Assembly (NCBI RefSeq): GCF_037335815.1
Contig: NZ_CP147841.1
Span: forward strand, 2,728,001 to 2,792,000
Length of the DNA: 64,000 bases
Origin: Salinirubellus litoreus
GTDB taxonomy: Archaea; Halobacteriota; Halobacteria; Halobacteriales; Haloarculaceae
Reading direction: 5' to 3'
Shown here: piece after piece, positions 55,508 to 64,000 of the stretch
Position numbering within the stretch: the first letter of the stretch is position 1
Layout: every line of letters starts with the position of its first letter
Notes under the pieces: model-generated
What the model was told of the DNA's origin: nothing
What the model saw: the letters and a program-made list of their open reading frames with translations, nothing else
The model's database searches: none
Position numbers and translations under genes: made by a program

Positions 55508-57649
55508 ATGGGTGGGACCAGTTCACGGGGGGTTTCCGAGGTCACGGGGCTCGTGCTCCTGCTGGGGTTCGTCGTCGTCACGGCGAGCTTCGCGTTCGCC
55601 GCCGGTGACCGGGTGGTCTCGGACGCCGAGTCGGACGCGCGGACCGAGACGGGCGAGATCGTCGTCAAGCAGTTCGACGCCCGCCTCGGTACCGTGATCA
55701 GCGCCCCCGGTAACGGGACGACCACGCTCGACCTCGGTGACCACGACCCGAGCCAGGTGACGGTCGGTCAGGCCGGGGAGATCGCCGTCTCCGTCGACGG
55801 CGGGGAGTGCACCGACAGCGTTCCCCTCTCGTCGGTCAGGCTCGAGTCGGAGGGCGCTGACGAACTGGCCTACCAGGCCGGCGGGATCTTCCGTCGGAGC
55901 CCGAACGGGAACTCGGTCGTGGTCGCCCCGCCGGACGTCACGGCGCGAGGGGGGACCCTGAGTATCTCGGTCGCCAACGTCTCCGGGCGGGTGACCGAGG
56001 ATCGGTTCGTCCTCCGGAAGAACGCGAGCCGGTCCCGCGCGGTCACCGAGGGGATCCGCCGGACCCTCTACAGCGACGGGTGCCGGCGACCGGACGACGT
56101 CACGGTCTCGGTCACGAGCGACTACTACATGGCCTGGGGCGAGTACCTCCGCTCGGAGGTGGGGGCCGCCGTCGGGGTCTTCCCGGACAACCGGACGGTC
56201 CGGTTCACCCTGAACTCCTCGCACCTGCCGGCGGCCGTCGACGACTCCCGAAACGAGGTCGTGAACCTCCAGAATCCGGCCGTGGTTGACCCGGATCCGG
56301 TCGATCACCGGTTCGACGACGTGGCGTTCAGCATCGACAAGTCCGTCGGGAACACCTACTTCGTCTCGGGTCGACCGGTCGAGAACGGGAAGCTCGTCGG
56401 CGACATCGAGTCGTTCGAGGGCGGCGTGGTGTTCCGACCGCCCGTCGACGTGGTCGTGGTGATGGACGAGTCGGGCTCGATGGGCGGCTCGAAGATCGCC
56501 GACGCGAAGGACGCCGCCAAGCAGTTCGTCGGTCTCACCAACGAGAGCCGGGATCGGATCGCCCTCGTGGGGTACGACACCGATAGCCGGTTCGTCCGCG
56601 TCGGCTACCAGCGCTACTTCTCCGCCGACCACGCGGCGCTAAACGCGACGATCGACCGCTACAGCGCGGGCGGCGGGACGGCGATCAACCGGGGTCTCAA
56701 CACCTCGGTCGCCCTCCACGACATCGAGTCGAACTTCTCGCGGACGCGCCACGTCATCCTGCTGACCGACGGGAAGAACGAGCCGGGCGGCGGCGTCTGC
56801 AGCGCCGAGGGCTACTCGGACGACGACGACTGCCGGGACGAGTTCGACCGGCGGACGCTCGACGGTGCGCGTGCGGCCGCCGCCCAGAACGTCGTGGTCC
56901 ACACCATCGCGTTCGGCGACGACGCGAACGAGACCCTGCTGGAGGAGGTCGCCAACACCTCGGGCGGGACGTACTCCAAGGCGACGACGGGGACGGAACT
57001 TCGGACGGTGTTCGAGGGCATCTTCCAGAACATCACCGAGACCGATCAGGTCGTCCGGCGACCGGTGTCGACCTCGCTCTCGGTGAACGGGACGACATAC
57101 GTCCCACGGGTGGCGGGTGAGGACTCGAACGTCGCGGGCTACGGGGGGCAGCCGAACGTGAACGACCCCGGCATCCGGGGGGAGTTCACCTACGCCGTGA
57201 ACACCTCCGACGCCGCGCCGATGAACGTCTCGGCGGTGACGCTCGCGTGCTCGGACTGGGAGCTGACCGCCGTCAGGCACACCAACGCCTCGACCGGACG
57301 GACGTACAACGAGGTCCGGTGTACGAACGTCACCGGCGTCGATCGGGAGGTCCCCCACGAGAACGTCACGGCGTACCTCGCAGGTGCGGACATGACCGGG
57401 TTCGAGGACGGGAACGAGGCCTGGTGGCAGCCGGACCTCTACGACGACACGCTCGACCCGTACGTGAACGCCTCGGGACGACTCGACGTCGAGAGCAACC
57501 AGGCGATCGTCGTCTACGACTTCCCCGACTCGGAGAGCGAGTACGGCGAGACCCGCCTGGTCATGCTCTACGAGTTCGGCCTCCCCGACTCGACGACGAC
57601 GGCGACCGTCATCGACGTCGACGTGACGGAGGTGCGGATCCGTGACTGA
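55508..57649 (+). CDS. pilin-like surface protein with von Willebrand A domain
   Basis: 713 residues. The N-terminus SSRG-VSEVTGLVLLLGFVVV is a class III (prepilin, PibD) signal followed by the hydrophobic assembly helix. A beta-rich region (about 45-300) follows, then a vWA domain: MIDAS DESGSMGGS near residue 320, a Thr in GGGTAINRG near 388 and LLTDGKNE near 420. The C-terminal ~170 residues are beta-rich with several Cys. vWA domains bind proteins through a metal site and occur in adhesive pilus tips of bacteria. First gene of a six-gene operon; its stop overlaps the next start by 8 bases (GTGACTGA). Confidence 0.85.
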   Translation: MGGTSSRGVSEVTGLVLLLGFVVVTASFAFAAGDRVVSDAESDARTETGEIVVKQFDARLGTVISAPGNGTTTLDLGDHDPSQVTVGQAGEIAVSVDGGECTDSVPLSSVRLESEGADELAYQAGGIFRRSPNGNSVVVAPPDVTARGGTLSISVANVSGRVTEDRFVLRKNASRSRAVTEGIRRTLYSDGCRRPDDVTVSVTSDYYMAWGEYLRSEVGAAVGVFPDNRTVRFTLNSSHLPAAVDDSRNEVVNLQNPAVVDPDPVDHRFDDVAFSIDKSVGNTYFVSGRPVENGKLVGDIESFEGGVVFRPPVDVVVVMDESGSMGGSKIADAKDAAKQFVGLTNESRDRIALVGYDTDSRFVRVGYQRYFSADHAALNATIDRYSAGGGTAINRGLNTSVALHDIESNFSRTRHVILLTDGKNEPGGGVCSAEGYSDDDDCRDEFDRRTLDGARAAAAQNVVVHTIAFGDDANETLLEEVANTSGGTYSKATTGTELRTVFEGIFQNITETDQVVRRPVSTSLSVNGTTYVPRVAGEDSNVAGYGGQPNVNDPGIRGEFTYAVNTSDAAPMNVSAVTLACSDWELTAVRHTNASTGRTYNEVRCTNVTGVDREVPHENVTAYLAGADMTGFEDGNEAWWQPDLYDDTLDPYVNASGRLDVESNQAIVVYDFPDSESEYGETRLVMLYEFGLPDSTTTATVIDVDVTEVRIRD

Positions 57650-58106
57650 CCCCGACCGGGGACAGACGACCCACGACTTCGCGCTCGGGATCAGCGTCTT
57701 CATCCTCGCGTCGGTGTTCGTCCTCACGTTCGTCCCGAGCGTGACCGCCCCCTACACCGAGGGGGTCTCGGAGGTCGAACAGGAGCACGCCCGGACGGTC
57801 TCGCGGGTCCTGGTCGGGAACCTCTCGACCGCCGAATCCCCCACCACGTTCGACGACGACCGGACCGTCGACTTCTTCACGACCGGCTGGGGCGAGACGG
57901 GCCTCCAGGAACGGTTCGGGCTCCGGGACTCGACGAACGTGAACGTGACCCTTCGGGGCCTCGAGGAGGACGACGGGGTCCTGACATCGTGCGGCGGGGA
58001 GCGGTGTGCCGTGGGACCGGTCTACCGCGACCAGTCGGTCGCGACGACCGTCCGGCTCGTCCGGTACGACGACCAGCCGTTCCGGATGGAGGTCCGGGTG
58101 TGGTGA
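57642..58106 (+). CDS. pilin-like protein, short
   Basis: 154 residues. PDRG-QTTHDFALGISVFILASVFVLTFVPSV has a PibD-type site followed by a hydrophobic helix, then a compact domain of about 115 residues with a Cys pair (TSCGGERCAV). The GTG start lies inside the vwA gene end, and its own stop overlaps the next GTG (GTGA). I recall a haloarchaeal DUF of this form (DUF7287); function unknown, probably a minor pilin. Confidence 0.8.
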   Translation: MTDPDRGQTTHDFALGISVFILASVFVLTFVPSVTAPYTEGVSEVEQEHARTVSRVLVGNLSTAESPTTFDDDRTVDFFTTGWGETGLQERFGLRDSTNVNVTLRGLEEDDGVLTSCGGERCAVGPVYRDQSVATTVRLVRYDDQPFRMEVRVW

Positions 58107-58738
58107 GAGCTCGCGGCCCCGCCGACCGACGCGGACAGGCGTTCACCCTCGAAGGGCTGGTCGCCGCGCTCGTGCTCGTCGGCGCGCTGGCGATGTCGCT
58201 GCAGGCCGTCGTCGTCACGCCGACCACGCGGGGGACCGTCGACGAGGACGTCCGGACGGACCTCCGCCAGCAGGTCCGGGACTCGCTGTCGCTCGCCGCC
58301 TCGGAGGACCCCGCGGACCTCTCGGTCCTCGTCCGCAACTGGGAGCCGAACGGGCGGACGTTCGCGGGCGCGGAGAACCCCCGGATCGGCTACGGGATGG
58401 ACGGCCCGCCGCTGTTGCTCGGCCGTCTGCTGAACACCACGTTCGGCCAGCGCGGCTACCTCTACAACGTCGAGGTCGTCTACCGGACCGCGGATCCGGG
58501 GCGGAACCGGCAGCTGGTGATGGTCAAGCAGGGGACGCCCGACGAGAACGCCGTCGTCGCCGCCCGGACGGTGACGCTCTACGACAACATGACGCTCACC
58601 TCGCGGGGGGCTGGGGACGCGGAGCTCTGGGAGTACGGCACGTCGCTCGGGGACGGCAGCGGCGGGTACTACCCCGTCCCGGACGTCGTCGACGGCCCGG
58701 TGTACAACCACGTGGAGGTGCGCGTCACCGTATGGTGA
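58103..58738 (+). CDS. pilin-like protein with Glu near +5
   Basis: 211 residues. DRRG-QAFTLEGLVAALVLVGALAMSL contains a pilin-like FTLEGL motif, the closest in this operon to classic type IV pilins with a Glu at position 5. Then a soluble domain with NWEPNGRTFAG, LLNTTFGQRGYLYNVEV and a C-terminal VEVRVTVW. The start is the GTG overlapping the previous stop. The family resembles DUF7288 in my memory. It could help seed or terminate the filament. Confidence 0.8.
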   Translation: MRARGPADRRGQAFTLEGLVAALVLVGALAMSLQAVVVTPTTRGTVDEDVRTDLRQQVRDSLSLAASEDPADLSVLVRNWEPNGRTFAGAENPRIGYGMDGPPLLLGRLLNTTFGQRGYLYNVEVVYRTADPGRNRQLVMVKQGTPDENAVVAARTVTLYDNMTLTSRGAGDAELWEYGTSLGDGSGGYYPVPDVVDGPVYNHVEVRVTVW

Positions 58739-59724
58739 ACGATCGACCCGGGACGAACCGGCGGGGACAGATCATGCTCGTCGGCGCGCTCGCGCTCGCC
58801 GTCCTCCTCCTCGCGCTCGTTCCCGTCTACAACGCCGTCTTCATGGCCGAGGGTGCGGGTGCCGGCGAGCCCGAGGGAGTCTCCGACACCGCTCTGAGCG
58901 CCGAGGCCGTCGGGATCCGGGCGGCACAGGGGCTCGCCGTCCGTACCGGACATGGGTCGGTCTACGCGGACACCGACGAGGTGGCGGCGGCGTTCGACCC
59001 CGCGTTCGAGAACTACACGCGACTCCACGACGAGGCGGCCGTCGCCGGGTCCGACACCTACGTGAGGACGACGTTCGACGCCGACGCGCCAGGAACCGAG
59101 TACGGCGTACGGGTGGTCCAGAATCGCTCGGGCTACCTCGACAAGCCGACGGTGGCGCACACCCCGGGACCGAAGAACTGGTTCGTCGTGCGCAACTCCA
59201 ATCGGACGGGACTCGGCTGGTTCACCGCCCGGTTCGACGTCTCGAACCTCAGCGAGACCGACCGGTTCACCGTCGTCGCCTCGAACGGGACCCACTCGGT
59301 CGAACTCGGCGTCGGGAGCGACGGCGGGTCGACCGACGTGACCGTCAACGCCTCGGGCGACGTGGGCGAGATGGACGAGCCGGTCACCTGTAGCTCGCGG
59401 GCGGGGGAGATCGTCGTCGACCTCTACCGGGGGTCGGCCGACCGCGGGGACTGCACGTTCACCGGCCTGGACGCCGTCGAGGGGCCGGTCTCCGTCCGGA
59501 TACGGAACGGGTCGAGCGCCTACGGCGTCTACGAACTCGTCGTCCGGAACGGGACCGGGCTCCAGCCCACCATCGAGGCGTGTACCGCCGCGAGCCCGTC
59601 GACGAGCAGCCCCTGTTCGTCCCCGACGTTCTGGCAACTGGCGGTGACGACCCGGGTGGAGACCGACCGGACCGCCTACGAGAACCGCGTCAACGTCTCG
59701 GTCTACGGGGCGGGGGGTGACTGA
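58732..59724 (+). CDS. pilin-like protein
   Basis: 330 residues. NRRG-QIMLVGALALAVLLLALVPVYN is a prepilin-like signal with a strongly hydrophobic helix. The rest is beta-rich, with many N-x-S/T sites (NRSG, NRTG, NASG, NGSS) suited to surface glycosylation, and several Cys. The ATG overlaps the previous stop by 7 bases. I recall a similar DUF7261. Function unknown. Confidence 0.8.
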   Translation: MVNDRPGTNRRGQIMLVGALALAVLLLALVPVYNAVFMAEGAGAGEPEGVSDTALSAEAVGIRAAQGLAVRTGHGSVYADTDEVAAAFDPAFENYTRLHDEAAVAGSDTYVRTTFDADAPGTEYGVRVVQNRSGYLDKPTVAHTPGPKNWFVVRNSNRTGLGWFTARFDVSNLSETDRFTVVASNGTHSVELGVGSDGGSTDVTVNASGDVGEMDEPVTCSSRAGEIVVDLYRGSADRGDCTFTGLDAVEGPVSVRIRNGSSAYGVYELVVRNGTGLQPTIEACTAASPSTSSPCSSPTFWQLAVTTRVETDRTAYENRVNVSVYGAGGD

Positions 59725-59726
59725 CC

Positions 59727-62165
59727 GTGGACCCGGTGAGCGCGGACGACCGTGGACTCTCCTCGACGGTGAGCTACGTGCTCGCGGTGGGGATAACGGC
59801 CGTCCTCGTCACCTCCCTGGTCTTCGCGATGGGGGGGTTCCTCGAGGACGAGTCCGAGCGGGCGACCAGGGGGCAACTGGAAGCGCTCGGGGCGCGACTC
59901 GCCGACGACGTCGCCGCCGCCGACCGGTACTCGCGGGTCGGTGGGAACGTCACCGTCGAGGCCGATGCCCCGGAGCGCGTCGTCGGGAACAGCTACACGA
60001 TCGAACTGGGAAGCGGGAGCGAGTGTGACAGCCCCCGCTTCACCGGCGATCACTGCCTCGTCCTGGAGACGGCGGGTGGCGGGGTCACCGTCCGCCAGCC
60101 GCTCGGGAACCGCTCGGCGCTCTCGATCGACGGCGGGCCGGGATCCGGGCTGGAGATAACGGTGCGTGGGGACGGGACGGCCGGAACGGGGACGTACGCC
60201 GAGCCGCCAAACGTGCCCGCGACCGTCGGCGTGGGGGAGATATCCGGGGCGGGAACCGTCGGGACCGTCGTCGGCAACACCGATCCCATCGCGGGGTTCA
60301 TCTTCTCGCCGGGCGACCCCGTGACCGGCACGAACGTCACCTTCCGGAACGACACCGACGACGTCGACGGGATCATCGCCAGCTACGAGTGGTCGTTCGA
60401 GCTACCGAGCGGGGGCAACGCGACGCGGACCGGCCGGACGGCGAACTTCACCTACGACACTCCCGGCGTCTACACCGTCACGCTCGAAGTGACCGACGAC
60501 GACGGCGAGACCGACTCCGTGAAGCGGGAGGTCCCGGTCGGGGGTCTCGTCTACCGAGACGACGCCACGCCGGTCGACTACGATGGGGACGGCCGCCCCG
60601 GCGGCGTCGAACTATCCTTCAACAACACCTGGGACTCGTCGGTCGAGGTGCTCACCGTCGGCGTCGACCCGGGCGGGCCGTCGGGTGCCGTCGCGGAGCT
60701 GTCGGAGGGGATGTCGGGCGACGGGGTCGGCGCACACGAGATACGCTTCGAGGGCTACCCGGTCGACTCCGGCAGCGGCGGCGAGGACGGGTACGTGGAC
60801 TACGACGGCGACGCGCCGCTCGCGTTCCCCGAGGACGGTGCCATCGTCGACCTCGATACGGGCGGCGACAGCCGGGGGACGAACCCGGTGGTCGGTTCCC
60901 ACGACGTGCTCACGCTGGAGCTCTCGGAGTTCACCGACAGTGGCGGTGCCGATCTCGACGGCGCGGACGACTACCCCCTGGACGTCGCGGTGCGGTACCG
61001 GGTCGACGGGGCCGTCTACGTCACGAAGGTCACCGTGTTCGACCTCGACGACGGCCCGACGGTCACCTGGGGGTCGACCGACGACTGGGACGCGGCCACC
61101 TCGCGGGTCAACGTGACCCAGTCGGGCGACGAGATGCGTCTGGACGCGCCCGGGACTGGCGGGCTCCCGACGGCCGACATGCGGGTGTGGCTCCCACTCA
61201 ACGAGTCGGGGTCGCCGACCGACGCGTGGGACTACGCCGGCGGGACCGCCTACGAGTTCGAGGTCCGGGGCGACCCGACCACGGGTGCGACCGGGTTCGA
61301 CGGCGGGGACGCCTACCGCTTCGACGGCGACGACGACTGGCTGCTCGACGGCAACGCCGAGACGACCTACCTCGGGGACGAGGAGTCGCTCACCGTCTCG
61401 ATGTGGGTCAGGGCGGACTCGACGGGGACGGACGCGGGTCTGCTCGACACGACCGACGACGACGGGGACGGACAGGACGACGAGTTCGGGCTCCGGTACG
61501 ACGCCTCGGGCTACGAGGGGGGTGCCACCGACACGTTCAAGAGCAGCATCGCGGTCGACGAGGGGTACCGCGAGACCTACGCCTACGAGTACGAGAGCGG
61601 CGTCCAGTCGACCGACTGGCAGCACGTCGCGCTCCGGTGGGAGTCCGGCGAGCGCATCGGACTGTTCGTCGACGGGACGGCGCTCGGCTACACGGGCAGC
61701 ACGGGCGTCCCTCCGGACGGCGCGCCGATGACCGGCGTCGACTTCCTGACCGTCGGGCGCTCACAGAAGGACGACACGGACGCGCTGTGGGAGGGCCGCA
61801 TCGACGAGGTCCGGATCTACGACCGGGCGCTCTCCGAGAGCGAGATCGGGGCGCTCGCATCGAACACGGGGCTCCGCCGCGGGTCGTTCAACACCACGTG
61901 GAAGACCACCTCGCGGAACCTCGACCTCTCGGATCTCCGGCTGGGCTACGACGCCGAGCGCAACGGCGGCACGGTCGAGGTGACGGTGTACGCGAGACGG
62001 GACGACGGCTCGGTCCACGTCTCCGACCGCGTCCTGCTGAGCGGCGACAGCGGCGTGAAGGAGGTCGAGGGGCTGACGGGCGGGACGGACGAGTTCAGAC
62101 TCCGCGTCGAATTCGCGGGGGCCTCCAACACGCCGAGCGCCGACGAGTTCACGCTGGGTGACTGA
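59727..62165 (+). CDS. pilin-like adhesin with PKD and LamG domains
   Basis: 812 residues. DDRG-LSSTVSYVLAVGITAVLVTSLVF is a prepilin signal plus helix. A PKD domain occupies about 186-275 (DPIAGFIFSPGDPVTGTNVTF ... VTLEVTDDDGETDSV), a calcium-binding-looking region with DYDGDGRPGG follows (about 283-480), then a LamG/concanavalin domain about 490-705 (SLTVSMWVRAD ... WQHVALRW ... RIDEVRIYDRALSESEI), and a final beta domain. PKD and LamG modules bind carbohydrate or protein outside the cell. It starts at a GTG 2 bases after the previous gene. By far the largest adhesion-type member of the operon. Confidence 0.84.
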   Translation: MDPVSADDRGLSSTVSYVLAVGITAVLVTSLVFAMGGFLEDESERATRGQLEALGARLADDVAAADRYSRVGGNVTVEADAPERVVGNSYTIELGSGSECDSPRFTGDHCLVLETAGGGVTVRQPLGNRSALSIDGGPGSGLEITVRGDGTAGTGTYAEPPNVPATVGVGEISGAGTVGTVVGNTDPIAGFIFSPGDPVTGTNVTFRNDTDDVDGIIASYEWSFELPSGGNATRTGRTANFTYDTPGVYTVTLEVTDDDGETDSVKREVPVGGLVYRDDATPVDYDGDGRPGGVELSFNNTWDSSVEVLTVGVDPGGPSGAVAELSEGMSGDGVGAHEIRFEGYPVDSGSGGEDGYVDYDGDAPLAFPEDGAIVDLDTGGDSRGTNPVVGSHDVLTLELSEFTDSGGADLDGADDYPLDVAVRYRVDGAVYVTKVTVFDLDDGPTVTWGSTDDWDAATSRVNVTQSGDEMRLDAPGTGGLPTADMRVWLPLNESGSPTDAWDYAGGTAYEFEVRGDPTTGATGFDGGDAYRFDGDDDWLLDGNAETTYLGDEESLTVSMWVRADSTGTDAGLLDTTDDDGDGQDDEFGLRYDASGYEGGATDTFKSSIAVDEGYRETYAYEYESGVQSTDWQHVALRWESGERIGLFVDGTALGYTGSTGVPPDGAPMTGVDFLTVGRSQKDDTDALWEGRIDEVRIYDRALSESEIGALASNTGLRRGSFNTTWKTTSRNLDLSDLRLGYDAERNGGTVEVTVYARRDDGSVHVSDRVLLSGDSGVKEVEGLTGGTDEFRLRVEFAGASNTPSADEFTLGD

Positions 62166-62166
62166 G

Positions 62167-62943
62167 ATGACCGGACGATCACTCCGGTCGGGGACCGGAC
62201 GCGGGGGACGGGATCGCGGGGCGAGCGAGATACTCGGATTCGTCCTCCTGTTCGCGCTCATCGTGGGCTCGACCGGGCTCGTGTTCACGGCCGGGTTCGA
62301 CGCCCTGGAGGGTGTCCAGACCGACCGGCAGAACGAGAACGCGGAGTCGGCGTTCCTCCGTATCGCCACGAAGTTCCAGCAGATCGGGGATGACGGAGCC
62401 CCGCTCCGCGCCGGCGACCTGTCGGTCTCGCCCGCGGGGCTCTCGACGGGTGGCGACGTCGAACTCACCGTGACCGTCCACCTCCCCTCGGGCGACGAGT
62501 CGCGGACGTTCCAGGTGGGGGCGCTCTCGTACACCCTCGACGACACTGCCGTCGCCTACGAGGCCAACGCGGTCTTCCGCAGCGACGGCGACGGCGTCGC
62601 GGTCCTCTCGGCCCCGCCCTGGAAGTGTCGAGCCGAACGGACGGTCATCTCCTTCACCGCGATGGAGTCCACCGGCCCGACCTCCGTCGCCTCCGACTCG
62701 GTGACGGTCGTCGGCGAACACGAGGACACGTCCCTGTGGTTCCCCTTCGACCGGACGGGAGCCGGGAGCGCCGACGACGCGACCGGCGTCTCGGTGGCCG
62801 TCGACTCGCCGAACTCGGTGGGGTGGAACCGCTACTTCGAGGACGCGCCGGGCTGGGCGGACCCAGAGGACGACGGGACCTACCGGTGTGCCACCGATCG
62901 GGTGTACGTCCGTCAGGTGAACGTGACGACGCGTCTCGTCTGA
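62167..62943 (+). CDS. pilin-like protein, last gene of operon
   Basis: 258 residues from the ATG at 62167 (a GTG at 62158, overlapping the previous stop, is an alternative). RDRG-ASEILGFVLLFALIVGSTGLVF is a prepilin site with the SEILG motif common in haloarchaeal PilA-type proteins. A beta domain with a Cys pair (PPWKCRAER, YRCATD) follows. Similar in N-terminus to the vwA protein, so it may be a paralogue without the vWA domain. Confidence 0.8.
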   Translation: MTGRSLRSGTGRGGRDRGASEILGFVLLFALIVGSTGLVFTAGFDALEGVQTDRQNENAESAFLRIATKFQQIGDDGAPLRAGDLSVSPAGLSTGGDVELTVTVHLPSGDESRTFQVGALSYTLDDTAVAYEANAVFRSDGDGVAVLSAPPWKCRAERTVISFTAMESTGPTSVASDSVTVVGEHEDTSLWFPFDRTGAGSADDATGVSVAVDSPNSVGWNRYFEDAPGWADPEDDGTYRCATDRVYVRQVNVTTRLV

Positions 62944-62970
62944 ACGGGTCGACCGCTCACGTCCCGACCC

Positions 62971-62980
62971 GATATATACC
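62971..62980 (+). promoter_or_regulatory. TATA box of the class V aminotransferase gene
   Basis: GATATATACC centred 26 nt before the ATG at 63001. It shows this gene is transcribed separately from the pilin-like operon. Confidence 0.7.
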
Positions 62981-63000
62981 CGCCCCGCGAACGGCGGGCC

Positions 63001-64000
63001 ATGACCGACACCGACGAACGGCTCCTCATGACCCCTGGGCCGACCGCGCTTCCGCCGGAGGTCCGCGAGGCGCTCGGCCGACCGCTCGTCAACCCCGACG
63101 TCGAACCGGGGTTCACCGCCGACTACCGCCGGCTACTCGACAAGCTCGCTGAGGTCCACGGGACGGACGACGACGTCGTCGTCCTCGGAGGGGAGGGGAT
63201 CCTCGGCCTGGAAGCGAGCGTGGCGTCGCTCGTCGCGTCCGGCGAGACGGTCCTCTGTCTCGCCAACGGGCTCTACGGCGAGGGGTTCGCGGACTTCGTC
63301 GAGACCCACGGCGGCGAGGCGGTCGTTCACTCGGTGGGAGAGGGCGAGGTGTTCGACCCCGACGAGATCGCGTCGCTCGCCGACGAGCACGACCCGGTCG
63401 CGGCGACGATGGTCCACTGCGAGACGCCCATCGGCCTGTTGAACGACATCGAGGGCGTCCTCGAAACCCTGCAGGACGCGGGGGTCCTCACGGTCGTCGA
63501 CGCCGTCTCCTCGCTCGGCGGGACGCCGGTTCCAACCCAACGGATCGACGTCTGTCTCGGGGCGTCCCAGAAGTGTTTCAGTTCGCCCCCCGGCCTCTCG
63601 ACGCTCACGGTGAGCGAGCGCGCCTGGGAGAAGGTCGAGGCGACGCCACAGGACTCCTTCTACGCCAGCCTCGAACCCTGGCGGGACGTCGACCTCGACA
63701 CCGACCAGGCCGTCCTCCTGCCGTACACGCACCTCACTTCGAACCTCTACGCGCTCGAGGCCTCGCTCGACCGACTGCTCGAGGAGGGGCTCGAAGCGGT
63801 CTACGAACGCCACGAGGACGTGGCCGAGCGGTGTCGCGAGCGCGGCCGTGAGGCGGGGCTCGATCCGCTCCCGCCGGTCGACCGGAGTTCGCCGACCGTC
63901 ACCGCGTTCGAGATCGACGGAGGTGCCGAAAGGGTCTGCCGGGAGGTTCGGGAGCGTCACGGGATCGTCCTCTCGACCGGGCTCGCCGACCACGCCGACG
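63001..64000 (+). CDS. class V aminotransferase, 3' end cut by window edge
   Basis: 333 codons visible, running off the right edge. Starts LLMTPGPTALPPEVREALG as in alanine-glyoxylate/serine-pyruvate aminotransferases. GGEGILGLEASVASL, VVDAVSSLGG and the pyridoxal-phosphate lysine in GASQKCFSSPPG are present. It probably transfers amino groups between alanine or serine and glyoxylate or pyruvate. Short acidic tail expected beyond the window. Confidence 0.9.
   Translation, partial: MTDTDERLLMTPGPTALPPEVREALGRPLVNPDVEPGFTADYRRLLDKLAEVHGTDDDVVVLGGEGILGLEASVASLVASGETVLCLANGLYGEGFADFVETHGGEAVVHSVGEGEVFDPDEIASLADEHDPVAATMVHCETPIGLLNDIEGVLETLQDAGVLTVVDAVSSLGGTPVPTQRIDVCLGASQKCFSSPPGLSTLTVSERAWEKVEATPQDSFYASLEPWRDVDLDTDQAVLLPYTHLTSNLYALEASLDRLLEEGLEAVYERHEDVAERCRERGREAGLDPLPPVDRSSPTVTAFEIDGGAERVCREVRERHGIVLSTGLADHAD

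Overview
The window is chromosomal DNA from a halophilic archaeon of the class Halobacteria. The evidence is very high G+C, strongly Asp/Glu-rich proteins, TATA/BRE-type promoters usually centred 25-30 nt before a start codon (mostly leaderless transcripts), and archaea-specific genes: CDC48/VAT, an XPB-like helicase, Lhr, the haloarchaeal RPA operon, and pilin-like proteins with PibD-type signals. I cannot name the genus. I see no tRNA, rRNA, CRISPR array, insertion sequence or replication origin. Most of it looks like core chromosome, with one likely acquired patch (vapBC) and two copies of a hairpin-rich intergenic repeat.

Layout. 0-5 kb: electron-transfer flavoprotein operon (fixA-fixB-fixC plus a partial gene), preceded by a Sulfolobus-type zinc ferredoxin. 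5-20.6 kb: catalase-peroxidase, XPB-like helicase, MFS transporter, Tat lipoprotein, purD, a CoA-disulfide-reductase-like enzyme, a tiny zinc protein, CDC48, a lone Exo VII small subunit, and two iron-type alcohol dehydrogenases, one of them a glycerol dehydrogenase. 20.6-28.5 kb: Lhr helicase, a hairpin repeat, and a 1582-residue alpha-2-macroglobulin-like protein with a block of six membrane helices inside it. 28.6-36.9 kb: the rpa1-rpap1-rpe single-strand DNA binding operon with a divergent 50-residue ORF, an AidB-like acyl-CoA dehydrogenase, and small enzymes. 36.9-38 kb: an AT-richer patch with a vapBC toxin-antitoxin pair. 38-44 kb: MscS channel, cupin, cyclase, aldo/keto reductase, a second hairpin repeat, and thyA-folA. 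44-55 kb: a GlcD/GlcF fusion oxidoreductase, a membrane-tethered transcription factor, a DHH phosphoesterase, an RHH protein, pncB and a PurM/HypE-like protein. 55.5-62.9 kb: a tight six-gene operon in which every product has a prepilin-like N-terminus; two also carry adhesion-type domains (von Willebrand A; PKD plus LamG). A class V aminotransferase runs off the right edge.

How genes work together. Ferredoxin, FixAB and FixC form an electron route from acyl-CoA or similar donors to quinone. The RPA proteins and phosphoesterase act in DNA replication and repair. ThyA makes dihydrofolate that FolA reduces again. The pilin-like operon probably builds a cell-surface or pilus-associated complex. 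The strongest leads for something undescribed are that operon, the membrane-embedded macroglobulin, the modular hairpin repeat, and the divergent small ORF beside rpa1.
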